The notes: generated by a model from the sequence alone, not told the origin. 64,000 nucleotides of DNA from Acinetobacter lwoffii (GCF_024129435.1 NZ_JAMXXN010000015.1:1-64000); one strand, 5' to 3'; counted from the stretch's first letter, positions 10,752-21,185 are shown. Translations and numbers: made by a program.

Positions 10752-11644
10752 TGCAAATTCATCAACTTCGTAACGATACGATAAACTGTATCACGTAATG
10801 CATGACGGTGAACAATCTGATCGATTACCCCATGATCAAGCAAGTATTCCGCGCGTTGGAACGGTTCTTCCAGCTTTTCACGTACGGTCTGTTCGATTAC
10901 ACGTTTACCGGCAAAGCCAATCATCGCTTTTGGTTCAGCAATATGTACATCACCCAGCATCGCCAATGATGCGGTCACACCACCGTAGACCGGATGAGTC
11001 AATACCACTACATAAGGCAGACCCGCTTCTTTTAAACGCTGGATCGCAGCCGAAGTACGCGCCATTTGCATCAGGGACAACATGCCTTCCTGCATACGAG
11101 CACCACCCGAAGCAGCAAAACAGATCAAAGGTTGACGAGCTTCAATCGCATGTTCTGCAGCCTGAACAAAGCGGTCACCGACCACAGTCCCCATAGAACC
11201 GCCCATGAAGTCGAACTCAAACGCACAGGCAATCATCGGTACGCCTTTCAGCAAACCTTGAATCACCACCAGCGCTTCGGTTTCACCGGTTTTCTTTTGT
11301 GCTTCCGCCATACGGTCTGGATAGGCTTTACTATCGACAAATTTCAGCGGATCTTTGGCTATAAATTCCTGACCCAATTCTGTCTGTACCTGATCAAAGA
11401 ACCAGTTCAGACGTTCACGGGCTTTCATGCGCAAATGCTCATCACATTGCGGGCATACATAGGCATTGAATGACATGGCAGTACGGGTCACCAATGCATG
11501 ACATTCAGGGCACTCAATCGTAGGCTCGGTAAATGTCGCTTTATATGCCGTTTGCTCATCGGGTACCTGAATGCCCGGAACAGTACGCTCCGTCCATGGG
11601 GTCGATGGGCTCAGAATTTTGCCTGATTTCAGTTGTTGACTCAT
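10748..11644 (-). CDS. accD: Acetyl-CoA carboxylase carboxyltransferase subunit beta
   Basis: AccD with AccA transfers CO2 from carboxybiotin to acetyl-CoA, the first step of fatty-acid synthesis. The N-terminal zinc finger is seen as CPECHALV and YVCPQCDEH (about residues 39-67). It is followed by the carboxyltransferase core with SGGARMQEG and GGVTASLAMLGD. 298 residues is normal. It overlaps trpA by four bases (ATGA) and folC by four, a sign of coupled translation. Confidence 0.96.
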   Translation of the reverse strand: MSQQLKSGKILSPSTPWTERTVPGIQVPDEQTAYKATFTEPTIECPECHALVTRTAMSFNAYVCPQCDEHLRMKARERLNWFFDQVQTELGQEFIAKDPLKFVDSKAYPDRMAEAQKKTGETEALVVIQGLLKGVPMIACAFEFDFMGGSMGTVVGDRFVQAAEHAIEARQPLICFAASGGARMQEGMLSLMQMARTSAAIQRLKEAGLPYVVVLTHPVYGGVTASLAMLGDVHIAEPKAMIGFAGKRVIEQTVREKLEEPFQRAEYLLDHGVIDQIVHRHALRDTVYRIVTKLMNLH

Positions 11645-12444
11645 ACTAACTCATCGAGCGCTGCTCGAAGCTCCTTGACTTTATTCACCGTCGCAATAAC
11701 GGCTTGTTCTGGTGCGAGCGTTGCAAACTGCTTTACAAACGCACTACCCACAATAACTGCATCGGCAGCAACACCCATCGCTTTCGCAGATGCAGCATCA
11801 CTGATACCGAAACCTACGCCTACAGGAACATCAGTCACAGCTTTAATCTTTTGAATGCGTGTAGCGGCTTCAGACACATCTAAAGTTGCTGCACCGGTCA
11901 CGCCTTTCAGTGACACATAGTAAATAAAGCCGCTGGCCTGTTTCGCTACGTGTTGAATACGTGCATCGGTTGAAGTTGGTGCCAGCAGGAAAATCTGATC
12001 CATATCATATTTTTCCAGTACTTCACCCAGACCTTGTGCTTCTTCTGGTGGCAAGTCCACCAGCAGTACACCATCTACTCCACATTCATAGGCATAAGCC
12101 ACAAACTTTTCATAGCCAATTACTTCAACCGGATTCAGATAACCCATCAGCACCACCGGTGTTTCGCGGTCTTTCAAACGAAACTCTTTCACCATGTGCA
12201 GGGCATCTAGCGTATTGGTTCCACCTGCCAAAGCACGTTCAGCAGCTAGCGCAATCACCGGCCCATCTGCCATCGGGTCCGAGAAAGGAAGTCCTAGCTC
12301 AATCACATCGACACCCGCCTCCACCATCTCATGCAGCAAAGGCACTGTGACTTCTGGATGCGGATCACCCGCCATGACATAAGAAACTAAAGCTTTACGC
12401 TGTTGAGATTTAAGTTGTCCAAATCGTGTGGCTAAACGTGACAT
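11641..12444 (-). CDS. trpA: Tryptophan synthase alpha chain
   Basis: TrpA cleaves indole-glycerol phosphate to indole for the beta chain. The catalytic acids sit in VIELGLPFSDPMADGP at Glu49 and Asp60, the same numbers as in E. coli. The GFGISDA loop is present. 267 residues. It leads the operon trpA-accD-folC-SPOR; no trpB is directly upstream in this window, as the next 365 bases are non-coding. Confidence 0.96.
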   Translation of the reverse strand: MSRLATRFGQLKSQQRKALVSYVMAGDPHPEVTVPLLHEMVEAGVDVIELGLPFSDPMADGPVIALAAERALAGGTNTLDALHMVKEFRLKDRETPVVLMGYLNPVEVIGYEKFVAYAYECGVDGVLLVDLPPEEAQGLGEVLEKYDMDQIFLLAPTSTDARIQHVAKQASGFIYYVSLKGVTGAATLDVSEAATRIQKIKAVTDVPVGVGFGISDAASAKAMGVAADAVIVGSAFVKQFATLAPEQAVIATVNKVKELRAALDELV

Positions 12445-12809
12445 AGGGTGGTATTTTCCTTAACGTGTTTCAAACTTGAGGCATTGACTATGTAGAAATA
12501 CAAGACATCGCATTGTAACGCTATTTTTTGTCCAATGAACAGTCTGCGATACCGACCTCGAGTACTTCATTTCCTGTGCGAAGATTTCAAAACAATTCGG
12601 AAGGGTCTATTTACGATTATTTTGATTTTTTTCACAATGATCAAAGATGCCTAATTTTGCTATTACATAAAATCTTGAATATTTAGATAAACTTATTTTT
12701 ATCATATAAAAATTAATAAAAATGCAGATGTTAGCGCATTCATTTAAAGTTTTCTGAAATTGCAAAACCTGCTTTATACTAGTCCTATTCTCTTACTTTT
12801 TTATCTCCT
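12445..12809. other. Divergent intergenic region trpA / nhaC-type gene
   Basis: 365 bases without a supported gene. It must hold the trpA operon promoter (minus; a TACAAT-like -10 is visible near 12516) and the antiporter promoter (plus; TATACT at 12775-12780, with no good -35 partner). The left half is mixed, the right half very AT-rich. No repeat or riboswitch was recognised. Confidence 0.5.
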
Positions 12810-14144
12810 ATGCAGACTGATTCTGAGGCTACAGTGCAGGCACGCGCCATTGCACTGCTGCCGCTTATTGTATTTTTAACCATATTTTTGGGTAGCGGGA
12901 TCTATCATTCCCTGATCGGAACCGAGTTCGCGTTCTATCAGGTGAAAGCGCCTGTGGCTGCCCTGCCTGCGATTATCTTGGCTGCATTAGTGTATCGCGG
13001 CAAACTCAACCAGGGCATTGAGGAATTCCTCAGAGGTGCCAGTCATCCGAACTTAATTCTGATGTTTATGGTGTTTATGCTGGCCGGCGCCTTTGCCAGC
13101 GTCAGTAGCGCCATTGGCAGTGTGGATGCTACCGTGCAGATGGGCTTGTCGGTTATCCCACCCACATTTATTCTACCGATGTTATTTGTGATCTCGGCCT
13201 TTATTGCCACGGCGATGGGTACCTCCATGGGTACCATTGCGGCCTGCGCACCGATCGCTTTTGGTTTCACCCAGGTCACCGAGATCAATGTAGTTTATGC
13301 GGTTGGTGCGGTCGTCGGTGGTGCCATGTTCGGTGACAATCTTTCAATGATCTCGGATACCACCATTGCTGCAACGACCAGTCAGGGCGTACAACTGCGT
13401 GACAAATTCAGAGTCAATGTCTGGATTGCGGTTCCAGCCTCAATCGTGACTATTTTGATTTACGTGTTGAGTAGCGGTAGTAGCAATGCAGTGGAATACA
13501 AGGACTTCAACTGGCTTCTGGTTTTACCTTATATCGCCGTATTTATTTTAGCCTTTAGCCGTTTACACGTTCTGGCTGTGCTGACCATTGGGGTGTTACT
13601 TTCCGGCTTATTTGGCCTGTTTGCCACAGCTGAATTTGATCTGCTCAAACTGAATACTTCAATTTATGATGGCTTTGTCGGCATGTTTGAAGTGGCGTTA
13701 TTGTCCATGTTCCTGGGTGGCCTGTCGGCAATCATGCAACGTGAAGGCGGTTTACGCTGGCTGATTGAGCGTATTTATAGCCTGACCCGTCTGTTTAAAG
13801 TCGGTCAGCAACGTGCCGGCGAAATCGGGATCAGCTTCCTGGTCGTATTTTCGAATATCTTTGTGGCCAATAATACCGTGGCGATTATTCTGTCGGGTGA
13901 TATGGCACGTGAAGTTGCCAAAGAATACGGCGTAGATCCCAAGCGTTCTGCGGCACTGATGGATATTTTCTCCTGTGTGGTGCAAGGGTTGATTCCCTAT
14001 GGCGCACAGTTACTACTAGCCTGTTCCATTGCAAAAATCTCGCCCGTTGAACTGATGGGTGGTGTGTACTACTGCTGGATTCTGGCCATTTTTGCGATTG
14101 CGGCGATTGCATTTAGATTCCCCAAGATCAAAGCCAGCGCTTAA
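12810..14144 (+). CDS. NhaC-family Na+/H+ antiporter-like membrane protein
   Basis: 444 residues, about eleven or twelve membrane helices. The signature GAMFGDNLSMISDTTIAAT (about residues 173-190) resembles the conserved substrate-site motif of the NhaC family, and the repeat-like SNIFVANNTVAIILSGD lies near the C-terminus. Family members swap sodium for protons or carry amino acids such as lysine or malate/lactate, so the substrate is uncertain. Monocistronic, ending in a bidirectional terminator shared with the convergent AraC gene. Confidence 0.85.
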   Translation: MQTDSEATVQARAIALLPLIVFLTIFLGSGIYHSLIGTEFAFYQVKAPVAALPAIILAALVYRGKLNQGIEEFLRGASHPNLILMFMVFMLAGAFASVSSAIGSVDATVQMGLSVIPPTFILPMLFVISAFIATAMGTSMGTIAACAPIAFGFTQVTEINVVYAVGAVVGGAMFGDNLSMISDTTIAATTSQGVQLRDKFRVNVWIAVPASIVTILIYVLSSGSSNAVEYKDFNWLLVLPYIAVFILAFSRLHVLAVLTIGVLLSGLFGLFATAEFDLLKLNTSIYDGFVGMFEVALLSMFLGGLSAIMQREGGLRWLIERIYSLTRLFKVGQQRAGEIGISFLVVFSNIFVANNTVAIILSGDMAREVAKEYGVDPKRSAALMDIFSCVVQGLIPYGAQLLLACSIAKISPVELMGGVYYCWILAIFAIAAIAFRFPKIKASA

Positions 14145-14165
14145 CCTCACCATTTTCTTCAAATA

Positions 14166-14196
14166 AAAAAAGCGACCTGTTTGGGTCACTTTTTTT
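14166..14196. terminator. Bidirectional terminator between antiporter and AraC gene
   Basis: A run of A, stem AGCGACC / GGGTCACT (about 14171-14190, one mismatch) and a T run. It serves both convergent genes and overlaps the stop of the AraC gene. Confidence 0.75.
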
Positions 14197-15232
14197 AGCT
14201 GCGCTGTTGGTGTAACTGCCTTTTGCGCTCTAACAATGTCTGTCCGGTGGCTGCCTTATAAGCTCTGGCTAAAGCTGACTGATCAGAATAATCCAGCTGC
14301 TCGGCGACCTCGCTCAGCCCCATTCCCTGTTGCAACAGCAGCTCGCAACGTTTAATCCGCTGCTGTTCCAGCAGTTTTTTAAATGAGGTGCCATGGGTGC
14401 TAAATAAACGCTGCAAACTCCGTGTCGACATTAGCAACTGCCGGGCAAGCTGTTCAACTTTAATGGCCTGATGCCGGGTACGGAGCTGTTCGGCAATCAT
14501 TTGCTGCGCCTGTTCCATGTGATTTTCAAATGACGGTTTGGCGGCAATCGCCTGTTCTGCCTGATGCACCAGTAACTGCAACAGCATCGGATCTGCCTGC
14601 TCAGACCGATGTGCCAGTCCTTGTAGATCCAGTTCTATACCATAGTAGGCCTGGGAAAATCTCACCTCGCTGGCGAAAAACTTTTGATAATGCATTTGTC
14701 CCCTATCAGGCGCATGGGCAAAGCGTACACAATGCAGTAACAGTTGATGATCCTGCAAAATGATGCGTCCCAATTGCACCATCGCAGCTATGGTCAGCTC
14801 ATTTAACAGATTATATTTTTCATCCAGATAGGCCCAGTATAATTCAATACTGTGTTCATGCTGCTTCAACTGCAAAGGTACAAACTCACCGCCATCAATC
14901 ACCAGTCGTTGAAAACGCATGATATGGCGGATCATTTCCGAAACACTACTGCTCCGCGAAGCCATATAACCGAGCACACCAAAATGTTCTGGGCGAATAG
15001 ATTGGACGATTTCAAAAATTAATTGCGGGCAATTCAGATGAGTTTGGGTTCTTTCAATAACAATATTTAATAACTCAAGTGGAACTTCAGTATTAAAGGG
15101 CTGGTCAATCAGATGACTTAATGACGTATGCAGATCCTGAAGAAAATCAGCTTGCAGAGGTTCTATATTTAAGCTTCGCAGATAGGTCGCCCAAAGCTGA
15201 ATATAACCATTGGATATTTTAATTTCTTGCAT
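14195..15232 (-). CDS. AraC-family transcriptional regulator
   Basis: 345 residues: an N-terminal ligand/arabinose-binding-like domain of the OruR/GliR type (about 15-205) and a C-terminal AraC double helix-turn-helix (about 245-345), with second-helix region VAEQLDYSDQSALARAYKAATGQ. Such regulators usually activate a neighbouring gene. This one is divergent from the ferritin-like hydrolase at 15375 with 142 bases between, so that gene is the likely target (inference). Confidence 0.88.
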   Translation of the reverse strand: MQEIKISNGYIQLWATYLRSLNIEPLQADFLQDLHTSLSHLIDQPFNTEVPLELLNIVIERTQTHLNCPQLIFEIVQSIRPEHFGVLGYMASRSSSVSEMIRHIMRFQRLVIDGGEFVPLQLKQHEHSIELYWAYLDEKYNLLNELTIAAMVQLGRIILQDHQLLLHCVRFAHAPDRGQMHYQKFFASEVRFSQAYYGIELDLQGLAHRSEQADPMLLQLLVHQAEQAIAAKPSFENHMEQAQQMIAEQLRTRHQAIKVEQLARQLLMSTRSLQRLFSTHGTSFKKLLEQQRIKRCELLLQQGMGLSEVAEQLDYSDQSALARAYKAATGQTLLERKRQLHQQRS

Positions 15233-15374
15233 GCGCGATTCTCGATGCCTGCTTTAGTCCGAGCAGTTTTATTTTCATTTGGCATAAAATGTATAAAAAT
15301 TGGCAAGCACTGTCAAAACAATTGCGGCTTTCCCCGACATACTGTCAGCATCGTCACAAAAAAGAATTTCTAAG

Positions 15375-16253
15375 ATGAATGCACCATTAAAAACAACTGT
15401 ACAGCCGGTGGTCCGCACCAATCTTGATTTTAAACTGGATGAAATTCCGCGCTACTGGTTTGGCGGTGATCCTTTCCTGACCCGCATGTTTGATGCCTTG
15501 AGCCTGACCTTTCCAGATGGCGAGCGCTATTTTATTCAGAGTGTACGCCTGTTCCGCGATCAGATCACAGACCTGGAACTGCAACAACGTGTGGCAGATT
15601 TTATTCGTCAGGAAGCACAGCATGGCATTGCCCATGAAAAAATGAACCAGCTGATGCGTGAACAAGGCATGCCCGTCGATGATTTTATCGAACGTTTGAA
15701 TAATATGTTCGCTTATGACCTCAAACATCGTTCAGCACAGTTCAATATTGCCACGACGGCAGCGGCAGAACACTTGACCGCGCTGATGGCTGAAACTTTT
15801 TACGGTCAGAAATCCACCTTAAAAGACGGGCATCCTCATATACGTGCCATGTTTGCCTGGCATGCGATTGAAGAAATGGAGCATCGTGATGTGGCTTTTG
15901 ACGTGATGAAAGATGTCGCGAAAACACCTGAATGGATGCGCAAAATGACCCTGCTCAGCACGACATTTTTGATGTTTAGTTATACCATCTATCGCGCCAA
16001 TGTCATGCTGAAACATGATGGCTTCAGTGTCTTGGAGCGTTTGCAAATGAACCTGAAAGGACTGCCTTGGTTGTTTGGCCGTAACGGCACCTTGACCCGT
16101 ATGGGCCCACAATATCGGGACTGGTTTAAAAAAGACTTCCATCCCAGCCAGCATCCTGTGATTGCGCAATACGATGTCTGGGTAAAGACTTTAGCCGAAA
16201 CCAATGATCCAATTCAGGCCGGTGAAGCCTTCTGGCAGGCCGCCAAAGATTAA
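15375..16253 (+). CDS. Predicted metal-dependent hydrolase (PF10118-like, ferritin-like helices)
   Basis: About 292 residues. Helices carry repeated Glu/His motifs, RQEAQHGIAHEKM, AAEHLTALMAE and WHAIEEMEHRDVAFDV, arranged like a ferritin-type di-metal site. The family is annotated as metal-dependent hydrolase, but its chemistry is not established. The frame opens with a TTG at 15300; the ATG at 15375 (MNAPLKTT) fits better. It is divergent from the AraC regulator, suggesting inducible expression, perhaps by a hydrophobic substrate (inference). Confidence 0.8.
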   Translation: MNAPLKTTVQPVVRTNLDFKLDEIPRYWFGGDPFLTRMFDALSLTFPDGERYFIQSVRLFRDQITDLELQQRVADFIRQEAQHGIAHEKMNQLMREQGMPVDDFIERLNNMFAYDLKHRSAQFNIATTAAAEHLTALMAETFYGQKSTLKDGHPHIRAMFAWHAIEEMEHRDVAFDVMKDVAKTPEWMRKMTLLSTTFLMFSYTIYRANVMLKHDGFSVLERLQMNLKGLPWLFGRNGTLTRMGPQYRDWFKKDFHPSQHPVIAQYDVWVKTLAETNDPIQAGEAFWQAAKD

Positions 16254-16264
16254 GCTCAAATCAA

Positions 16265-16293
16265 AAGAGCCTTCAAAATTGAAGGCTTTTAAA
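16265..16293 (+). terminator. Terminator of the metal-dependent hydrolase gene
   Basis: Stem AGCCTTC/GAAGGCT (16268-16274 with 16281-16287), six-base loop, short T run on the plus strand. Confidence 0.7.
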
Positions 16294-16315
16294 TTAGGTC
16301 TTATGTCCTGCACTT

Positions 16316-17308
16316 TTACCATTTGGCATAATGCTGTTCAAGCAAGGCATATTCATTTAGTAAAATAATTTCCTGATCATCCTGCTGAATCGTTCCGGAA
16401 ACCTTGGCTTGCCACTGACTAAACTGGCTCCCGACCAGACGCAGGTTGAGATTTTCATAACGGCGCCAGCCTGTGCTGACCATCAGATTCAATCTTTCAT
16501 CCAGCGACTGAATCGTCCATTGGTTTTCCGATTCCTGTTGAAACAGCACATCGGCCAAGGGATAAATTTTCCCATTGATCCACAGACAGTTTTCGTTACC
16601 GAAGCTTTCATTTACGCCTGACGCCAGATTAATACCAATCCGGTTCTGGTTCAGATCCCAGAAATTACAGGACAACCAGAACCAGGCGGTTTCCGGGCGC
16701 AAAAAGCCGCAGGTATCATCCAGAGAGGCAAAGCTGCGTTCATTAAACTGGATGGTTTCACCTTGCTTGTTAATGAAAAAACCTTCACAGCCCAAGGTGG
16801 TTAATTTCTGGGTATAAGTCCAGCCATTTATGCCGGTCGGACTGCACATACTCAGTGGATCAGTTCCGGCACAAAAAATTCGCGCACTGAGTTTAATCTC
16901 GCCATATTTGCTGACATTGATATAACGCACGCCGTTGGCATGCTGGATATCGATCTGAAAAGGTGAATTATGGAAATAACTATGATTAAACAGTGGCTGC
17001 TCGTCCAGCACCGTGTTACGGGACAGGAAATTAATCGCATTCCATTCCAGCACTTCATTGCTCATATGGTTATAGACATAGACAAAACCATGCCCTGCCC
17101 ATGCAATATCGGCAATCGCCAGTCCAATCGTATAATGCTCGTGCTGAATACTACAGAATTTGAATTTTTTATATTTTAGATGCTTACGCCAGCCTGACAG
17201 CACATGACCATAAGGATTTTTGTATTGATATGCCTGATAGTCAATACTTTTTGGAAGCTCCTTGAAACGTCCATAACGCGGTTGTCCATTTGCCTGAATT
17301 AAATCCAT
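16316..17308 (-). CDS. DUF2804-like protein
   Basis: 330 residues, no signal peptide or membrane helix. Aromatic-rich, with many Trp, Tyr and Asn residues spread as in an all-beta protein. The motif MCSPTGINGWTYTQK and the later AWFWLSCNFWDLNQNRIGIN match my memory of the DUF2804 family, whose function is unknown. Monocistronic on the minus strand. The family name is held with moderate confidence; expression as a real protein is likely from length and composition. Confidence 0.65.
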   Translation of the reverse strand: MDLIQANGQPRYGRFKELPKSIDYQAYQYKNPYGHVLSGWRKHLKYKKFKFCSIQHEHYTIGLAIADIAWAGHGFVYVYNHMSNEVLEWNAINFLSRNTVLDEQPLFNHSYFHNSPFQIDIQHANGVRYINVSKYGEIKLSARIFCAGTDPLSMCSPTGINGWTYTQKLTTLGCEGFFINKQGETIQFNERSFASLDDTCGFLRPETAWFWLSCNFWDLNQNRIGINLASGVNESFGNENCLWINGKIYPLADVLFQQESENQWTIQSLDERLNLMVSTGWRRYENLNLRLVGSQFSQWQAKVSGTIQQDDQEIILLNEYALLEQHYAKW

Positions 17309-17445
17309 TTAAGACATTCCATCTCAGTCAAAACTGTTTTTCCTTGGCAGTATTATGCCAATTATTAAATTTTGATAAAGAGATTTTTTAAACCGCTTAT
17401 CGAATCATCAAGCCGGGCACAGGTTTAATTCAATCGCAAACTGCT

Positions 17446-17955
17446 TTAAATCGTGAGATAAGTATTTTCCCAGCGATTGCCGCTAAAACTACCCTCTAGC
17501 AGTTGTACGTAGTGGCCATAAACCTGATCGATGGCAATACAGTCATCTACATCCAGCACGCGGTCGGTATGCTGTTTTTGCCAGTGCCGGGCGAAGTAAG
17601 CTTTACCGCGCTGTTTAGCGACCATAGCATTCTGCGCAACCACCAACACATAACGATGTAACTCACCAAACTCACGTGGATCATAACCACCCAGATTAAT
17701 CAGCCAAAGTTTTTCATCGGATTGCTGTGGCTGTGCATCAGTAAATTGCAGCACATAGGACTTGCCCTCGAACTCTAGCCCGTTGATTTGCGCCCAGGCA
17801 TCAATATGCAAGCCTTTCTGTTCCGCAAACCAGGCATTTTTCAATTGCGGATAGGTATCTTCCAGACTCTCTCCTATTGCCAAAACCACATCATGAACTT
17901 CTGTATTGGCACGGGCATGACGACCACCGAGCATCACAATAAACAAGCTGGGCAT
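17446..17955 (-). CDS. DUF1543 domain protein
   Basis: 169 residues. MLGGRHARANTEVHDVV at the N-terminus and INLGGYDPREFGELHRYVLVVA in the middle match the DUF1543 family pattern. No signal peptide. Function unknown. It stands alone between the DUF2804-like gene and icd, with no clear terminator. Confidence 0.78.
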   Translation of the reverse strand: MPSLFIVMLGGRHARANTEVHDVVLAIGESLEDTYPQLKNAWFAEQKGLHIDAWAQINGLEFEGKSYVLQFTDAQPQQSDEKLWLINLGGYDPREFGELHRYVLVVAQNAMVAKQRGKAYFARHWQKQHTDRVLDVDDCIAIDQVYGHYVQLLEGSFSGNRWENTYLTI

Positions 17956-18438
17956 TACATTTCCTTGTTAGCGTCAATCTTTAAGATCATTTCATTGATG
18001 CTTGCCAGTATAGCGCAAAGCTATTCCATGATGATGTAGCCATCTGCCAAGGACAAATTTGCATCATCAGCCTGACTGAATTTGCGCAAAACAGCATCCA
18101 GTCACTCGGTATCCATCTCCATATCGAGGATCAGTTTAAGCCTGTGTCAGGATCAAAAAACCATTTTCAGTGAATACAATTGGCTAGCGAATCATTTCCG
18201 ATCATTTTCATCAGGATTTACAGCGATAGAAGATTATTTTTTGTACAAAATACAAACACGGCTAAACCGCACAAATCTGTACAAATTTTCGCCCAAATTT
18301 CAATCTAAAGGCATATTTCGTTGACTGAAATGCGCTGAAAGACGATACTCTCAATGTTTTTATTTAAGCAAATCGGTTCAAAGAGGCTGGGCCAAAAGTT
18401 CGGTCCTCAGAAACTCAATCCAACGCAAGGGGCTATAT
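17956..18438. other. Intergenic region upstream of icd
   Basis: About 480 bases. The short frames here have no convincing ribosome site or family resemblance. The right end holds the icd promoter. Otherwise I see nothing. Confidence 0.55.
18321..18349 (+). promoter_or_regulatory. Sigma-70 promoter of icd
   Basis: -35 TTGACT (18321-18326), 17-base spacer, -10 GATACT (18344-18349). Transcription would start near 18356, leaving a leader of about 80 bases before the ATG at 18439, which has AGGGG in front of it. Confidence 0.65.
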
Positions 18439-20670
18439 ATGGCTGGTGGAAAGTCAACTATCATTTACACACTGACCGACGAGGCGCCATTACTGGCGAC
18501 TTATTCTCTGCTGCCGATCATTGAGACCTTTACTAAGCCAGCTGGCGTTGAGATCGTCAAAAGTGACATCTCTGTAGCTGTGCGCGTGCTCTCCGAATTT
18601 ACAGATTACCTAAGCGAAGAGCAAAAGGTGCCTGACACTCTAGCTGAGCTAGGTCGTCTTACACAAGATCCAGACACGAACATTATCAAACTCCCAAATA
18701 TCAGTGCTTCTGTTGGCCAGCTAACAGCGTGTATCAAGGAACTTCAGTCTAAAGGCTATGCAATCCCTGACTATCCTGAAAACCCGACCACTGAAGAAGA
18801 AAAAGCAATCAAGGCACGTTATAGCAAATGTCTTGGTTCAGCAGTAAACCCTGTTCTACGTGAAGGTAACTCAGACCGTCGTGCGCCTGCTGCCGTTAAA
18901 AACTACGTGAAAAAACACCCGCACTCTATGAGCGAGTGGAAACAGTGGTCTCAAACTCACGTTTCACACATGGACGAAGGTGACTTCTACCACGGCGAAA
19001 AGTCAATGACTTTAGACCGCGCACGTGATGTGAAAATGGAATTGATCACCAAGTCTGGTGAAACCATTGTTCTTAAGCCAAAAGTTGCGCTTCAAGACGG
19101 CGAAATCATCGACTCAATGTTCATGAGCAAGAAAGCACTTTGCGACTTCTACGAAAAAGAACTTGAAGACTGTCGTGAAGCAGGCATTCTGTTCTCTTTA
19201 CACGTTAAAGCAACCATGATGAAGGTGTCTCACCCAATCGTCTTTGGTCACTGTGTAAGAATCTACTACAAAGAAGCATTCGAAAAACATGGCAAGCTTT
19301 TTGATGAGCTTGGCATTAATGTCAATAACGGTATGGCCGGTCTTTACGAAAAGCTTGAAACTTTACCAACCTCTGTACGTGAAGAAATCATTGCTGATTT
19401 ACATGCTTGTCAAGAACACCGTCCAGCTTTAGCGATGGTTGATTCTGCAAAAGGCATCACTAACTTCCATTCACCAAACGACGTGATTGTAGATGCTTCT
19501 ATGCCTGCAATGATTCGTGGTGGCGGTAAAATGTGGGGCGCTGACGGCAAGCCTTACGACTGTAAAGCAGTCATGCCTGAATCAACTTTCGCACGTATTT
19601 ACCAGGAAATGATCAATTTCTGTAAATGGAATGGCAACTTCGATCCAAAAACCATGGGTACTGTACCTAACGTTGGTTTGATGGCGCAAAAAGCGGAAGA
19701 ATACGGTTCACACGACAAGACTTTCGAAATTCCTGAAGCAGGTGTTGCGAACATCACTGACCTAGAAACAGGTGAAGTGTTAATGTCACAAAACGTGGAA
19801 GAAGGCGATATCTGGCGTATGTGTCAGGTGAAAGACGCACCGATCCGTGACTGGGTGAAACTTGCTGTGACTCGTGCACGCAACTCTGGCATGCCAGCAA
19901 TCTTCTGGCTTGACCCGTACCGTCCACACGAAAACGAACTGATCAAGAAAGTTGAAAAATACCTGAAAGATCATGACACCACTGGTCTTGATATCCAGAT
20001 CATGTCACAAGTACGTGCAATGCGTTATACGCTTGAACGTGTTGCTCGCGGTCTAGATACTATTTCGGTAACAGGTAACATCCTGCGTGACTACCTGACT
20101 GACTTGTTCCCGATCATGGAATTGGGTACATCTGCGAAAATGTTGTCAATCGTGCCGTTAATGGCAGGTGGGGGCATGTACGAAACAGGCGCAGGCGGTT
20201 CTGCTCCTAAGCACGTACAGCAGTTAGTTGAAGAAAACCACTTACGTTGGGATTCACTCGGTGAATTCATGGCGTTGGCGGTATCTTTAGAAGAAATGGG
20301 GATTAAGGAAGGCAATGACGACATCAAGTTACTTGCTAAAACTTTAGATCAAGCGACTGGCAAATTGCTAGATAACGACAAGTCTCCTTCTCGTCGTACT
20401 GGCGAATTGGACAACCGTGGTAGCCATTTCTACCTGGCGAAATTCTGGGCTGAAGCTTTGGCTGCTCAAGACGAAAATGCTGAATTGAAAGCGAAATTTG
20501 CACCACTTGCAAAAACTTTAGCTGAAAATGAAGAGAAAATCGTTGCTGAGCTTACAGAAGTTCAAGGCAAATCAGTAGACATCGGCGGTTACTACGCAGT
20601 TGATCAAGAGAAAGTAAATGCAGTGATGCGTCCAAGTGCAACGTTGAATGCTGCTCTTGCTTCTATGTAA
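18439..20670 (+). CDS. icd: Monomeric NADP-dependent isocitrate dehydrogenase
   Basis: Converts isocitrate to 2-oxoglutarate and CO2 with NADP+, in the TCA cycle. 743 residues is the size of the single-chain type (about 740 in Azotobacter), not the 420-residue dimeric type. Recognisable stretches include GNSDRRAP and [11 protein letters not shown] (about 146-165) and [21 protein letters not shown] (about 335-355). The NADPH it makes complements the transhydrogenase at 42332-45243. Strong promoter and strong terminator flank it, so it is monocistronic. Confidence 0.96.
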   Translation: MAGGKSTIIYTLTDEAPLLATYSLLPIIETFTKPAGVEIVKSDISVAVRVLSEFTDYLSEEQKVPDTLAELGRLTQDPDTNIIKLPNISASVGQLTACIKELQSKGYAIPDYPENPTTEEEKAIKARYSKCLGSAVNPVLREGNSDRRAPAAVKNYVKKHPHSMSEWKQWSQTHVSHMDEGDFYHGEKSMTLDRARDVKMELITKSGETIVLKPKVALQDGEIIDSMFMSKKALCDFYEKELEDCREAGILFSLHVKATMMKVSHPIVFGHCVRIYYKEAFEKHGKLFDELGINVNNGMAGLYEKLETLPTSVREEIIADLHACQEHRPALAMVDSAKGITNFHSPNDVIVDASMPAMIRGGGKMWGADGKPYDCKAVMPESTFARIYQEMINFCKWNGNFDPKTMGTVPNVGLMAQKAEEYGSHDKTFEIPEAGVANITDLETGEVLMSQNVEEGDIWRMCQVKDAPIRDWVKLAVTRARNSGMPAIFWLDPYRPHENELIKKVEKYLKDHDTTGLDIQIMSQVRAMRYTLERVARGLDTISVTGNILRDYLTDLFPIMELGTSAKMLSIVPLMAGGGMYETGAGGSAPKHVQQLVEENHLRWDSLGEFMALAVSLEEMGIKEGNDDIKLLAKTLDQATGKLLDNDKSPSRRTGELDNRGSHFYLAKFWAEALAAQDENAELKAKFAPLAKTLAENEEKIVAELTEVQGKSVDIGGYYAVDQEKVNAVMRPSATLNAALASM

Positions 20671-20710
20671 TGAGTTAAAAAATCGATTTAACCTTAGGTT
20701 AAATTGATTA

Positions 20711-20742
20711 AAAAAACCGGCACTGACGTGCCGGTTTTTTTT
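20711..20742 (+). terminator. Terminator of icd
   Basis: Perfect stem AACCGGCAC/GTGCCGGTT (20715-20723 with 20728-20736), four-base loop, eight T. Confidence 0.9.
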
Positions 20743-20886
20743 ATGTCCAATTCATGCAGCGCAATCACTGAAGCAATCCATTTTTTAAGCAGTTCTATGC
20801 AGTGTTATTTTCACAAGCTATCTTTTAAATCAAGAAGATAATTTTGAAGAGCAGATAAAAAGAAACAGGTTATTATTTTTCAGACA

Positions 20887-20925
20887 ATAAAAAACCCCAA
20901 GACTGAATGTGCTTGGGGTTTTTTA
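20887..20925 (-). terminator. Terminator of tRNA-Leu
   Basis: Stem AACCCCAAG/CTTGGGGTT (20893-20901 with 20912-20920) with A and T runs on the two sides. It lies seven bases past the tRNA 3' end. Confidence 0.82.
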
Positions 20926-20931
20926 GAATTT

Positions 20932-21018
20932 TGGTCCCGAGGGTCGGACTCGAACCGACACGTCATCTCTGACAGCGGATTTTGAGTCCGCCGCGTCTAC
21001 CAATTTCACCACCTCGGG
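20932..21018 (-). tRNA. tRNA-Leu (anticodon CAA)
   Basis: An 87-base class II tRNA with a long variable arm on the minus strand. Acceptor CCCGAGG/CCTCGGG, discriminator A and encoded CCA (20932-20934). Anticodon loop CTCAAAA gives CAA, reading UUG. It stands alone with its own promoter and terminator. No duplicated 3' segment, the usual mark of an integrated element, is seen nearby. Confidence 0.96.
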
Positions 21019-21032
21019 AGTGGATGAAAGGT

Positions 21033-21060
21033 ATAATACGCGATTTCTCAGCACTGTCAA
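21033..21060 (-). promoter_or_regulatory. Sigma-70 promoter of tRNA-Leu
   Basis: Minus strand: consensus -35 TTGACA (21055-21060), 16-base spacer, -10 TATTAT (21033-21038), fifteen bases before the tRNA 5' end. Confidence 0.75.
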
Positions 21061-21185
21061 CGCAGAATATTTTCATTTGTTTATTTTTAAAACAAATCGC
21101 ATTTTTTCGTTTTAAAATCGAGCAATTCCCGCCATAAAAAAGAAAAAAGTTTATACTAGCCGCAGTTTTTTTAGCGTAAATCATC

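Noticed and set aside
12445-12809. Trp leader peptide or attenuator before trpA
   Set aside because: No Trp-rich short frame or alternative terminator/antiterminator hairpins were found.
18082-18324. 80-codon frame upstream of icd
   Set aside because: No ribosome site, Ser/Ile/Phe-rich sequence without family resemblance, and it overlaps the icd promoter region.
20932-21018. tRNA-Leu as an integration site of a genomic island
   Set aside because: No duplicated tRNA 3' end, integrase gene or change in gene type is found on either side.
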